Shown here: one piece after another, positions 28,554 through 36,087 of the stretch | Numbering within the stretch: position 1 is the first letter of the stretch | Layout: each line of letters begins with the position of its first letter | Assembly: GCA_038215095.1 (NCBI GenBank) | Contig: JBBQRG010000025.1 | Location: forward strand, 1-37,655 | Source: DATACN01 sp038215095 | GTDB taxonomy: Bacteria > Actinomycetota > Thermoleophilia > Solirubrobacterales > Thermoleophilaceae | DNA: 37,655 nt | Direction of reading: 5' to 3' | Notes under the pieces: model-generated | Database searches by the model: none | What the model saw: only the letters and a program-made list of their open reading frames with translations | What the model was told of the DNA's origin: nothing | Position numbers and translations under genes: made by a program

Positions 28554-29342
28554 GTGAGCGTACAGCTTCGCCTGGAGCGCGGTTCGCGGTCGCGCGGAGG
28601 CTTCCGCGTAACGGCGCGTGACAGAGAGATCGTCCGCTGGGTCGGCCGGCTGCGAATGGCGACCGCAGTCCAGATCGCGGATCGCTTCGATCTCGGCCGG
28701 GCCGTGAGTTACGCGCGTCTAGGCGGTCTCGTGCGCATGGGGCTGCTCGAGCACGCGCGCATCTTCCACGCGGCGCCGGGCGTCTACCTGGCCACCAGAG
28801 CCGGGCTCGCGGCGGTCGATCTCGACCTCCCTCCCGCGCGTGTGGATCTGCGTACCTACGCTCACGACCTAGAGCTCAGCTCGCTGGTGGTCAAGCTCGA
28901 GCGGGAGTTCGGACGTGAGCGGGTCAGCACCGAACGGGAGATGCGCGCGGCGGATACTCCGCTCGGAGCCGCGCCGACGACACATTCGCGGTTTGCGGTA
29001 CCGCTGGCCGGCGCTCGGGGACAGCTCCAGCTCACGCCGGCCGGACATCCAAGGCTGCATTTCCCTGACTGTGCCGTGGCCGGAAGATCCGCTGAGATCG
29101 AGGAGCCAGTGTTTGCAATTGAGCTCGAGCGGGCCCCCAAGGGACGGGCACGCCTGCGCCGCATCCTGGTCGGATATGTCGCCGCCAGACACATCAGCGC
29201 CGTGCGCTATTACACGCTCGGCGACCGCGTGCGCGACCTTGTACAAAGCGAGGTCGCTGCTCAGCGGGCGTGCAAGCTGATCGAGGTTCGCGACTGGCCA
29301 AGGGCTGGCCAATCTCAGGCCAAGCTGAACACGGCTGCCTAA
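28554..29342 (+). CDS. Replication-relaxation family protein
   Basis: A 262-residue protein with an N-terminal winged helix: GGFRVTARDREIVRWVGRLR, MATAVQIADRFDLGRAVSYA, RLGGLVRMGLLEHARIF. The middle has YAHDLELSSLVVKLEREFG and VSTEREMRAAD, and the second half has FAIELERAPKGRARLRRILV. This layout is that of the replication-relaxation (PF13814-type) proteins of actinobacterial plasmids and integrative elements. GTG 28554 was chosen, with AGGGG about 9 bases upstream. It starts 120 bases beyond the tRNA scar and marks the right side as mobile-element DNA. The spacer 29343-29494 shows nothing notable. Confidence 0.8.
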   Translation: MSVQLRLERGSRSRGGFRVTARDREIVRWVGRLRMATAVQIADRFDLGRAVSYARLGGLVRMGLLEHARIFHAAPGVYLATRAGLAAVDLDLPPARVDLRTYAHDLELSSLVVKLEREFGRERVSTEREMRAADTPLGAAPTTHSRFAVPLAGARGQLQLTPAGHPRLHFPDCAVAGRSAEIEEPVFAIELERAPKGRARLRRILVGYVAARHISAVRYYTLGDRVRDLVQSEVAAQRACKLIEVRDWPRAGQSQAKLNTAA

Positions 29343-29494
29343 AGACCCAGAAGCTGCTTTTCGCGAAGGGTGTCGCACAGGCCCGACGCGGCATCACGTT
29401 GCGATCCACCGTCGCGGCCCTCTGGGGTTTCAGACGCAGTCGAGGTCAAACCCGTCCCCTTCGCCCGGCCGTGCCACCGCCGGCGCCGCGTCGC

Positions 29495-32317
29495 TCAGAG
29501 CCACACGCCGGGGTGGTTGGAGCGCCCGCCGAGCAGTGTGCCCAGGCTTGTCAAGCCCAGGCGGTGAAGGTCATCACGAAGCCAGCTGTACACGACCTCG
29601 CGCACCGGATAGCGGTCGCCGGGGTCGAAGCTCATACCGCCGTAGCTGCCGGAGATCCACCGCGCGGCCTGAGGTCGCATGCGGCGCTGAAGTTCGTAGA
29701 TGTGGTTGCCATAGTCGAAGTTGAACTCGCGCACGGCGATATCGATGGTGCTTGGCTCGTCAGGAGGCAGCGGCTGAAGCCAGCCAGACATGCTCGGGAT
29801 CGGTCCGAAGCCGCTCTCTTCGAGGCTCTTTCCGGTGCTGACGAAGCCCACCACCTTGACCGGCAACAGGGCGACGTGCTCGAGATCAGCGGCCACCGCC
29901 GGAAACCACTTCTCCACAAGCTGGCTGTAGGCAGCGGTGGCCTGGAGGTAGGTCTCGGAGGCGATCTCCACAAGCCGCTCCGGCGTGTAGAACTCGCCGA
30001 TCCAGCCGCCGCCCGGGTCGAGGTCGCCACATGGCAGCGGCGCTCGCAGCACGCTCTCACCAGCAGCCTGAAGCTCGCGCAGCTTGCGCGCGAACGGGCC
30101 CAGAGCGTGTTCGCCGCGGCCCGGCTTCTTTAGATAGACCAGGTCGGCGTCACCGGCCGCCGCAAGGATGGGATCCACCTTCGCCAGCAGGGGGACGATT
30201 TGGAGTTGTTCGGTGTCCAGGTTCGACAGGCCGGCGATGTCGATCGCGGTGGCCCACACTTGCTCTTCCGCGAGGGGCCCATCGGGAGGAATCGGCAGGC
30301 CCCGCTCCTTGAGGAGGTCATCGATGGATTTACGAAGCCCGTCACGAACCCACCCCCAGGCCCAAGCCGCGGTAGGTCCGCAGGTGGCCATCCTGATCGT
30401 GCCCCACCGCCAATCCGCATCCCAGAGGTTGAGTTCGGGAGGTAGGGGGAAGACCGGCGGGCGCGACTCTAGGCCGCTCCAGGTCGCCACAGTCAGATGC
30501 AGATCTGAGCTGGCCACCCCAAGCGGCACCAGCTTGCGTTCTTGGTCGAGTTCGAAGGTCAGGCCTCCCAGCGGCCCTAGGGCGTTCGCGAGGGCTTGGG
30601 CTACCGAGCGCACTTGCTCGCCGCCTTCACGCCACGGCGGGGGGTTGGAGCCTTCGAGCCGCGCTTGGCCCAAGGCCTTATCCAGCACCCGAGCCGCAAA
30701 GCCCGGCCGCTGCTCGAGCAACGGCCGCATCAGCTGATGTGCTCCGTCGGCGGATGAGGAGGCCAACGCAAGCGCCAACGGGTACTCCCACAGCGTCAGG
30801 TCCTCGGGTGCGTTCAATAGTTCCGCTGGCTCGAGATCACCCGCCAGCAGAGCCTGGCCTGCGAACCACTGCGTGAGTGCCGGTAGCGCGAACCCCACCT
30901 GCGTTTCGTGGCGGAGCAGGATGCCGCTGGACTCAATTTCCGCAAGCATCGAATCGCTTGCGATCTCGGCGCTCGGCACCGGCCCGAGCTCGCGCCGGAC
31001 TGACAGCACCCCCAAGCGGCGTAGGACCGCCTCGTCGGCCGTAACGTGGGCTGTGGCTCGCGCGCCTAGCATGCCGAGCAGGTCAACCGGGGCCCGTGGG
31101 GCGTAGCCGCGCTCGGCCATCCACACCCCGGTCAGCAGCGCAAAGAAAGGGCGGGTGAGTGTCTGCTTGATTGCCTGGTCCAGCTGCCAGTAAGCCGGTC
31201 CGTGGAGGTCTCCCCCCGCGCCCCAATTGAGGCACCGTTGGATCTCCTCATCGGTGAGGTCCGGTATACGCACCCTTTCCTCCAAGCCGCTGAAGCTGGC
31301 CAGTGGGCGTGTGAGCAGGACGACCGTCGTCGAGGGCCACTCCACGGTCAGCGCCCTGGCAGCCGTCAGCAGTTCGAGCGCCCGGTCATGGCCGAGTTCG
31401 TCAAGCCCGTCCACCACCAGCGCCGCCCCGCTCTGACCGGGGTTCCCCAGTCCCGCCGACGCCTGTTCGACCGCGGCCTTGAGCTCCACGGCCTCGGTGG
31501 CGCTCAGCCATACCGGGGCCGGCCGGGAAGCGTTGTTGGACGCCGCCTCGACATTGCGCTGGTGAAGCCGCTCTCCGGCGATTGATTTGCCCGACCCGAG
31601 CTCGCCGATCACGACTCGGACCGGATCGGCGGAGCTGGGCCTCAAGTCTGCCGCGAGCTCTCCCACCTCGGCACGGTGTGCCAGGGAAAGGGCAGTGGTG
31701 CGAGGCAAGCCGACCGCCATCCAGCGAGACATGCAACGCCCCCGTGAGGCCCGCATCAGCTCTTGAAGGCGGGCAGTTCTCCCCATGCCCGGCAGGTCGT
31801 TGAGCGCGCGGGCGATCTCATCGCCGATGGCGAGCTCAACCTGGACTGCCAGCTCGTCGAGGTCACTGGCGTCAGCCCATTTGCAGTGAGGTTTGACCTG
31901 CTCCAGGAGCCCATCGACCAGACTGTCTCGGTCGCCGTAGCGGATCACGATCAGCCTTCGCCGAGAGCTCAGAGCCTCGGCGACCTCCGCCTTGACCGGG
32001 TCAGTCACCGTCTGGCTCGCCAGCCAGATGACGAAGGCGGAGTCGCGCACCTTGCGCAGATAGGAGTCATTCAGTTCGGCGCTGCTGGCCGGAGTCTTCT
32101 CGAAGGCCCACGGCGCTATCCGCAGGTTGGCTTCGAGCGTCTCCACCACCCGGTCGCGAGCCGGCCTCATCTCCGGCGTCATCACGCTGGACAGGAACAC
32201 CAGGATCTCGGGCTCGGACGCGCGTACCGACGGAGGCTTGGCTGGCCCACTGCCGCCGCTTTGTCTCGCTCGCAGCTGTCGGAGCCGGTCGAGGGCCGCT
32301 TGGATCAACTCACGCAT
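29495..32317 (-). CDS. DUF4062-like/NACHT-type STAND NTPase
   Basis: A 940-residue protein. Residues 36-130 (EILVFLSSVMTPEMRPARDR to RRRLIVIRYGDR) resemble DUF4062, an effector-like domain found fused to STAND NTPases. The NTPase follows: Walker A VIGELGSGKSIAGERL (Gly-Lys-Ser at 243-245), Walker B ALVVDGLDELG (299-309) and sensor TTVVLLTRPL (330-339), with NACHT-like downstream helices including IPDLTDEEIQRCLNWG. The region 480-940 is unrecognised, probably a target-sensing part; it has no obvious TPR or WD repeats. The gene follows a HEPN-like gene by 26 bases in an operon. By family logic this is a sensor that triggers an effector on infection; the defence role is inference. Confidence 0.72.
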   Translation of the reverse strand: MRELIQAALDRLRQLRARQSGGSGPAKPPSVRASEPEILVFLSSVMTPEMRPARDRVVETLEANLRIAPWAFEKTPASSAELNDSYLRKVRDSAFVIWLASQTVTDPVKAEVAEALSSRRRLIVIRYGDRDSLVDGLLEQVKPHCKWADASDLDELAVQVELAIGDEIARALNDLPGMGRTARLQELMRASRGRCMSRWMAVGLPRTTALSLAHRAEVGELAADLRPSSADPVRVVIGELGSGKSIAGERLHQRNVEAASNNASRPAPVWLSATEAVELKAAVEQASAGLGNPGQSGAALVVDGLDELGHDRALELLTAARALTVEWPSTTVVLLTRPLASFSGLEERVRIPDLTDEEIQRCLNWGAGGDLHGPAYWQLDQAIKQTLTRPFFALLTGVWMAERGYAPRAPVDLLGMLGARATAHVTADEAVLRRLGVLSVRRELGPVPSAEIASDSMLAEIESSGILLRHETQVGFALPALTQWFAGQALLAGDLEPAELLNAPEDLTLWEYPLALALASSSADGAHQLMRPLLEQRPGFAARVLDKALGQARLEGSNPPPWREGGEQVRSVAQALANALGPLGGLTFELDQERKLVPLGVASSDLHLTVATWSGLESRPPVFPLPPELNLWDADWRWGTIRMATCGPTAAWAWGWVRDGLRKSIDDLLKERGLPIPPDGPLAEEQVWATAIDIAGLSNLDTEQLQIVPLLAKVDPILAAAGDADLVYLKKPGRGEHALGPFARKLRELQAAGESVLRAPLPCGDLDPGGGWIGEFYTPERLVEIASETYLQATAAYSQLVEKWFPAVAADLEHVALLPVKVVGFVSTGKSLEESGFGPIPSMSGWLQPLPPDEPSTIDIAVREFNFDYGNHIYELQRRMRPQAARWISGSYGGMSFDPGDRYPVREVVYSWLRDDLHRLGLTSLGTLLGGRSNHPGVWL

Positions 32318-32343
32318 GAACTCGCCAATCGGGCACCCCCGCG

Positions 32344-33054
32344 TCAGTCTTCAGGCGTGCTTGCTCCGAGGAGCTCCGGTGTACCGAACGTGGTGCCCTT
32401 CAACTCGAAGAACGCTACGAGTACGGCGTCTACCCACTTTGCGAAGGCGACCGCTCCTTCACTCGTAATCGCAAACTGCCTGCGGGCGTCGTCTTCGTTG
32501 GCGGAATGCTTAGCGAGCGCGAGCGCCAAAGCTGCGTCTCCCGCGAACGTCAGGGTTACAACCTGTGGCGGGCCGCCGTCAAGGTGCACGGTGGCGGGGC
32601 GGTCGCTCATCCCTGCCAGCACTTCCTGCAGCTGCATGTCCGATGTGGGGTCGTAGTTGGTTCGCGGCGACGGTACGTGGAAGGTGTTGTCCCGAACGTG
32701 CTGGAGCACTTTGGATCCGACTTTCTGCAGAATGCCGCGGGCGATCTTAAGGTTCTTCTGGCCGTCCGCCGGCACACGGGTCATTAGGCTCCTCACGGCC
32801 CGCGAGTCCTTGCTGTAGGCGTTTAGGCTGTCCAGCCCCTCGACCAGGTGCGAGGTCGCGAGCCGGACGCGATATGTGAAGTCCGGAGCGTCTCGCTGCG
32901 CGGCGCGAATACCATCACGCAGGGCAAGCTCGATGTCGTTGCGGGCAATCGACATCGCTATGACGAAACGGGCCCTGATGTCGTCGTGCGGAAAGACGTC
33001 GGCGATCGAATCGCCTGGCGAGGTCCCGCCGTTGCCGTGCTCTCGATCTCGCAT
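32344..33054 (-). CDS. Small protein with HEPN-like R-x4-H motif, unknown function
   Basis: A 236-residue, mostly helical protein not matched to a named family. Residues 26-75 (DIRARFVIAMSIARNDIELA and onwards) and 100-126 (KNLKIARGILQKVGSKVLQH VRDNTFH) form helices, and RDNTFH (121-126) fits the R-x4-6-H catalytic motif of HEPN ribonucleases, followed by VPSP. The second half (VHLDGGPPQVVTLTFAGDAA, QFAITSEGAVAFAKWVDAVL) is of another type. ATG 33054 was chosen as the longer frame is not protein-like. It is the first gene of a two-gene unit with the DUF4062/NACHT protein. HEPN assignment rests on one motif and helical context. Confidence 0.6.
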   Translation of the reverse strand: MRDREHGNGGTSPGDSIADVFPHDDIRARFVIAMSIARNDIELALRDGIRAAQRDAPDFTYRVRLATSHLVEGLDSLNAYSKDSRAVRSLMTRVPADGQKNLKIARGILQKVGSKVLQHVRDNTFHVPSPRTNYDPTSDMQLQEVLAGMSDRPATVHLDGGPPQVVTLTFAGDAALALALAKHSANEDDARRQFAITSEGAVAFAKWVDAVLVAFFELKGTTFGTPELLGASTPED

Positions 33055-33331
33055 GTCGCAACTGTCCCACGTTCTGCAGTCCGCTCGTCCTTTCTCCCGT
33101 GCAAGCAGCCGCATAGTCACCGCTTGGACTACCGTGGCGCCGGCTACTACCGCTTCGGAGGACGAGCAAGCGCTGCGCGAGAGTGTCACGCCGCTTTCGC
33201 ATTCGCGGAAAGCAAGAGTCCCCAACGCCGCTGGTCGCGGCCAGCTAACGCCGGACGCACCCCACGACTCACCTTTGGACTAGGAGTCCGGGAGCTGGAG
33301 GGCGTGCGCCCGGCCCCTCAGCCATTCCGTC

Positions 33332-33375
33332 GCTGCGACCCCGCCCCCACAACCTCGTGTGAGCGGGGTCGCAGC
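33332..33375. other. Perfect 13-bp hairpin in the divergent intergenic region
   Basis: GCTGCGACCCCGC (33332-33344) and GCGGGGTCGCAGC (33363-33375) are fully complementary around an 18-base loop; CAC/GTG inside the loop could add 3 pairs. It lies midway between the HEPN-like gene (starts 33054, leftward) and the restriction gene (starts 33527, rightward). No T-run follows on the plus strand. The remainder of 33055-33526 has no convincing gene apart from this and the purine tract. Confidence 0.65.
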
Positions 33376-33415
33376 AACAAGTCATGCCTGAGTGACCGGG
33401 CGCACGAGAGAAGTC

Positions 33416-33493
33416 GGAGGAGATAGGAGGGAACAGAAGACAGAGAAAAGAAAGAGAGACAGAAAGAAGAACTGGAGATGAAGGCCGAAGACG
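33416..33493 (+). repeat. Purine-rich tract before the restriction endonuclease gene
   Basis: Between 33416 and 33480 about 58 of 65 bases are A or G, for example GAGAAAAGAAAGAGAGACAG. In DNA this G+C-rich, such an A/G-biased stretch is out of place. It ends about 34-45 bases before the ATG at 33527 and could be an untranslated leader, a triplex-prone element or a foreign junction. Confidence 0.6.
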
Positions 33494-33526
33494 AGCCCAC
33501 CGTAGGCTGGAGCCGCGGAACCAGGA

Positions 33527-34342
33527 ATGGCAGGACGGCCACGCGGAGCGTCGAAAGCCCGCGATATGGCCGCGAACGCCGAATTGCTGACCTGGCTACG
33601 GCAGACCGTCGCGAAGTACGAGCTTGACCTCGTCGCGGTCTTTCGAAAGCACGGGACGAGCGCTTCGTGGCCTTTGGCAGCAGCGGGCCCGGATGAGCTG
33701 GAGCACAAGCTCTCGTCCGGCGGACATTTCGTGCCCTTGCCGAAAGAGCCGGCGGCATTGGCCAACGTGCTTGAGGTCTCGCTTGTCGACTTCCTTCTCG
33801 AGGAAACTAAGAAGCTGCGGGGAGCGACGGCCCAGCGCGGCACCGAGCGGGGATACCCCGATCTCGAGCTGAGCGGCCGCGCGTTCGGCGGCGGCCACCA
33901 CGCGGTCGACGTAAAGATCGCCCGGCGCAACAAGAGCGGCCGGGCGACGCAGAGCCGCATCACGCTTTACACGGGCAACACCTACTTCCGGTACCCGTCC
34001 CTCCAATGGCCTGGCACGTTCCGCCCCTTCGAGGAGTATGCGAGCCACGTCGACCTCATCGGAATCTACACCCTGGATGAGTCCCTGCCCGGGCGCATCC
34101 GCGACCTGGAGCTGCTCGTGCACGAGCCCTGGCGCATCGCCTCCAAGATGCGCTCCTCGACGACCCGCGAGTACATCGGCGCCGTTCAGCGCCTTGACGA
34201 CCTCCGCTCTGGCAAGGGCGAGTTCGAAACCGAGGACGACTTCTACAAGTTCTGGCGCAAGTTCTCGTTCAAGATCGGGCCGACGGTGCAACAGCAGCTG
34301 GACAAGCTGCTCGCTGCCCAAGCGCCGCGGAAGAAGCGCTAG
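33527..34342 (+). CDS. Type II restriction endonuclease (PD-(D/E)xK)
   Basis: A 271-residue protein. The catalytic core fits PD-(D/E)xK: ERGYPDLEL with Asp-112 and HHAVDVKIARR with Asp-128 and Lys-130. Downstream blocks YTGNTYFRYPSLQWPGTFRP, HVDLIGIYTLDES and the C-terminal DDFYKFWRKFSFKIG are consistent with NgoBV/NlaIV-like endonucleases as I recall them, but I cannot confirm the recognition sequence. It is convergent with the C5 methyltransferase, sharing CTAG as overlapping stops at 34339-34342. AACCAGGA before the ATG is a modest ribosome site. The methyltransferase protects the host DNA. Confidence 0.78.
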   Translation: MAGRPRGASKARDMAANAELLTWLRQTVAKYELDLVAVFRKHGTSASWPLAAAGPDELEHKLSSGGHFVPLPKEPAALANVLEVSLVDFLLEETKKLRGATAQRGTERGYPDLELSGRAFGGGHHAVDVKIARRNKSGRATQSRITLYTGNTYFRYPSLQWPGTFRPFEEYASHVDLIGIYTLDESLPGRIRDLELLVHEPWRIASKMRSSTTREYIGAVQRLDDLRSGKGEFETEDDFYKFWRKFSFKIGPTVQQQLDKLLAAQAPRKKR

Positions 34343-35490
34343 GCCGCCGCGGTTAAAGCGCCGACCGCACCGAGCCGTGCAAGCTCGTCAGCGATGGACT
34401 CGGCCACCACGCGACCGAGCTGGGGCGGAACGGCATTGCCAAGCTGGAGCTGCTGCTCGCGGCGCGTGCCCAGCACCTGAAACTCATCCGGGAAGGTCAT
34501 AAGCCGCTTCAGCTCGGCGACGCGCAGGCGGCGGTCCTCCCAGTGAAACGGCCCGACCCAGGGCCCGGGCTGGCCCTGAATGGTCGGAGACGGCCTGTCA
34601 GGGTGGAGCTTGAGCAGGAAGGTCCAGTAGCGCTTGCGCCACTCGAAGCGTGGGTCTGGGTGTCCGCGGTGGGCGGTCCAGAAGAGGTAGTTGTCGCCTG
34701 GTGGCACTCCCCGCAGCTCTTCGGCAAAGGTACCGTTCACGACCTCCTCCGGCTCGGGCGGGTTCCTGAGGTCATCGAGGCCGTGCAGAGCCTCCGCAGC
34801 CGTCACGTGCGGGCGCAGGGTTCGGTCGTAGCGCGTGCGCGTCTCGTGGGGCCCAGAGTGGGTCGGCTGCGGCCAAGGGAAACGCCAGAAGTCGGCGGGG
34901 ACGTCGAGGAGATCCGTACGAAGCCCGACACAGAACAGGCGTTGGCGCAGCTGGGGAGCGCCGAAGTCGGCCGCGATCAGCGTCTCCATGTCAAAGGCAT
35001 AGCCCGCATCACGAACACCGGTGACGAAACGCTCGAGCACCGGCCGGTTCTGGTTGCGATAGCCCAGAGCAAAGACGTTCTCCATCAGGAACGCCTTCGG
35101 CCGAATGGCGCGGACCGCCTCCACGTAGTTGTCGAGCAGCGACGCCTTCCGATCCTCTCCCGCCCGCTTGTAGGCGAGCCAATAGCCGCTCTTGGAGAAG
35201 GGCGTGCACGGTGGCCCGCCATGCATGAGGTCGGCCTCGCCACGTTCCAGGCCCGCCGCATCCATCAGCGCCTCGTAGTCGACCGACAGCACGTCATCAA
35301 AGATCCCATCGGCCGCGAGCCCCGAGAAGAACCGGTCGGCGTTCTCTCTCAGGGTCTCCTGGGCGCGCGGTTCGCTTTCCACGACCGCCCGAGTCACGAA
35401 GCCGGCTGCCTCGCACCCGAGGTCCAACCCGCCGGCGCCGCTGAAGAGGCTCACCGCATCCATGGTCCGACGAGAGTAGGACTTAGACAT
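34339..35490 (-). CDS. dcm: DNA (cytosine-5-)-methyltransferase
   Basis: A 383-residue C5 methyltransferase. Motif I is VSLFSGAGGLDLGCEAAG, motif IV GGPPCTPFSKSGYW with catalytic Cys-95, motif VI ENVFALG, motif VIII QLRQRLFCVG, and motifs IX-X PSPTIQGQPGPW and QLGNAVPPQLGRVVAESIAD. The target-recognition region lies between VIII and IX and includes NYLFWTAHRGHPDPRFEWRK. It modifies the site cut by the neighbouring endonuclease. ATG 35490 overlaps the vsr start on the other strand; ATG 35463 (MDAVSLFSG) is an alternative start that would leave 25 bases between them. Confidence 0.92.
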   Translation of the reverse strand: MSKSYSRRTMDAVSLFSGAGGLDLGCEAAGFVTRAVVESEPRAQETLRENADRFFSGLAADGIFDDVLSVDYEALMDAAGLERGEADLMHGGPPCTPFSKSGYWLAYKRAGEDRKASLLDNYVEAVRAIRPKAFLMENVFALGYRNQNRPVLERFVTGVRDAGYAFDMETLIAADFGAPQLRQRLFCVGLRTDLLDVPADFWRFPWPQPTHSGPHETRTRYDRTLRPHVTAAEALHGLDDLRNPPEPEEVVNGTFAEELRGVPPGDNYLFWTAHRGHPDPRFEWRKRYWTFLLKLHPDRPSPTIQGQPGPWVGPFHWEDRRLRVAELKRLMTFPDEFQVLGTRREQQLQLGNAVPPQLGRVVAESIADELARLGAVGALTAAA

Positions 35491-35956
35491 GACGTCGCCA
35501 GCACACGAACGTCACGAATCTGCACCAATTCAGCTCCCGGCCGCGCCAAGAGCTAGCTCGGACCATGCTCGCGCCGTCATGGTCGGCAACCGGGGAGCCG
35601 ACACGAAGCCCGAGCGCGCGCTGCGCTCGGCGCTACACGCCCGCGGCCTGCGCTTCTTCAAGAACCGCCGGCCGACCTCAGAGATCGCCTGCCGTGCGGA
35701 CATCGTCTTTCCCTCTCCACGCCTCGCCGTCTTCGTCGACGGGTGCTTCTGGCACCGCTGCCCCCTGCACGGGGTGAGCCCGCGGGCGAACTCTGACTAC
35801 TGGCGCGCGAAGCTAGACCGCAACATCGCCCGCGACCGCCGCAACGACCGGGCCCTGCGCGCCGCGGGCTGGGAGGTGATGCGAGTGTGGGAGCACGAGG
35901 ATCCAATTGCCACAGCCGAGCTGATCGCCGAGCGGATCACCCTCGCAGTGACCTAA
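35489..35956 (+). CDS. vsr: Very-short-patch mismatch repair endonuclease Vsr
   Basis: A 155-residue Vsr protein. Family blocks are NRGADTKPERALRSALHARG, then RADIVFPSPRLAVFVDGCFW with catalytic Asp-71, HRCPLHG zinc-site residues, SDYWRAKLDRNIARD and LRAAGWEVMRVWEHED. It nicks T:G mismatches that arise when 5-methylcytosine deaminates, which fits the adjoining C5 methyltransferase. ATG 35489 precedes the family domain by about 30 residues; ATG 35579 (MVGNRGADTK) would give a more typical 125-residue protein. The stretch 35957-36087 holds no gene. Confidence 0.92.
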   Translation: MTSPAHERHESAPIQLPAAPRASSDHARAVMVGNRGADTKPERALRSALHARGLRFFKNRRPTSEIACRADIVFPSPRLAVFVDGCFWHRCPLHGVSPRANSDYWRAKLDRNIARDRRNDRALRAAGWEVMRVWEHEDPIATAELIAERITLAVT

Positions 35957-36087
35957 CCGAGAAGTGCTAGGACAGCAAACAGCGCTGATTGTGCCCGCCC
36001 CTGCTGCTCGCGCAAAGAAGCAGCGACCGCGACCAGTCGCCCCGCACTCCGGTTTTCTGAGCAGAGCGGGCCGCGGGCCCACGTGCG

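Noticed and set aside
32848..33426. 192-residue plus frame opposite the HEPN-like gene
   Set aside because: It has no protein-like hydrophobic pattern or ribosome site, and crosses the hairpin; the minus frame is better supported.
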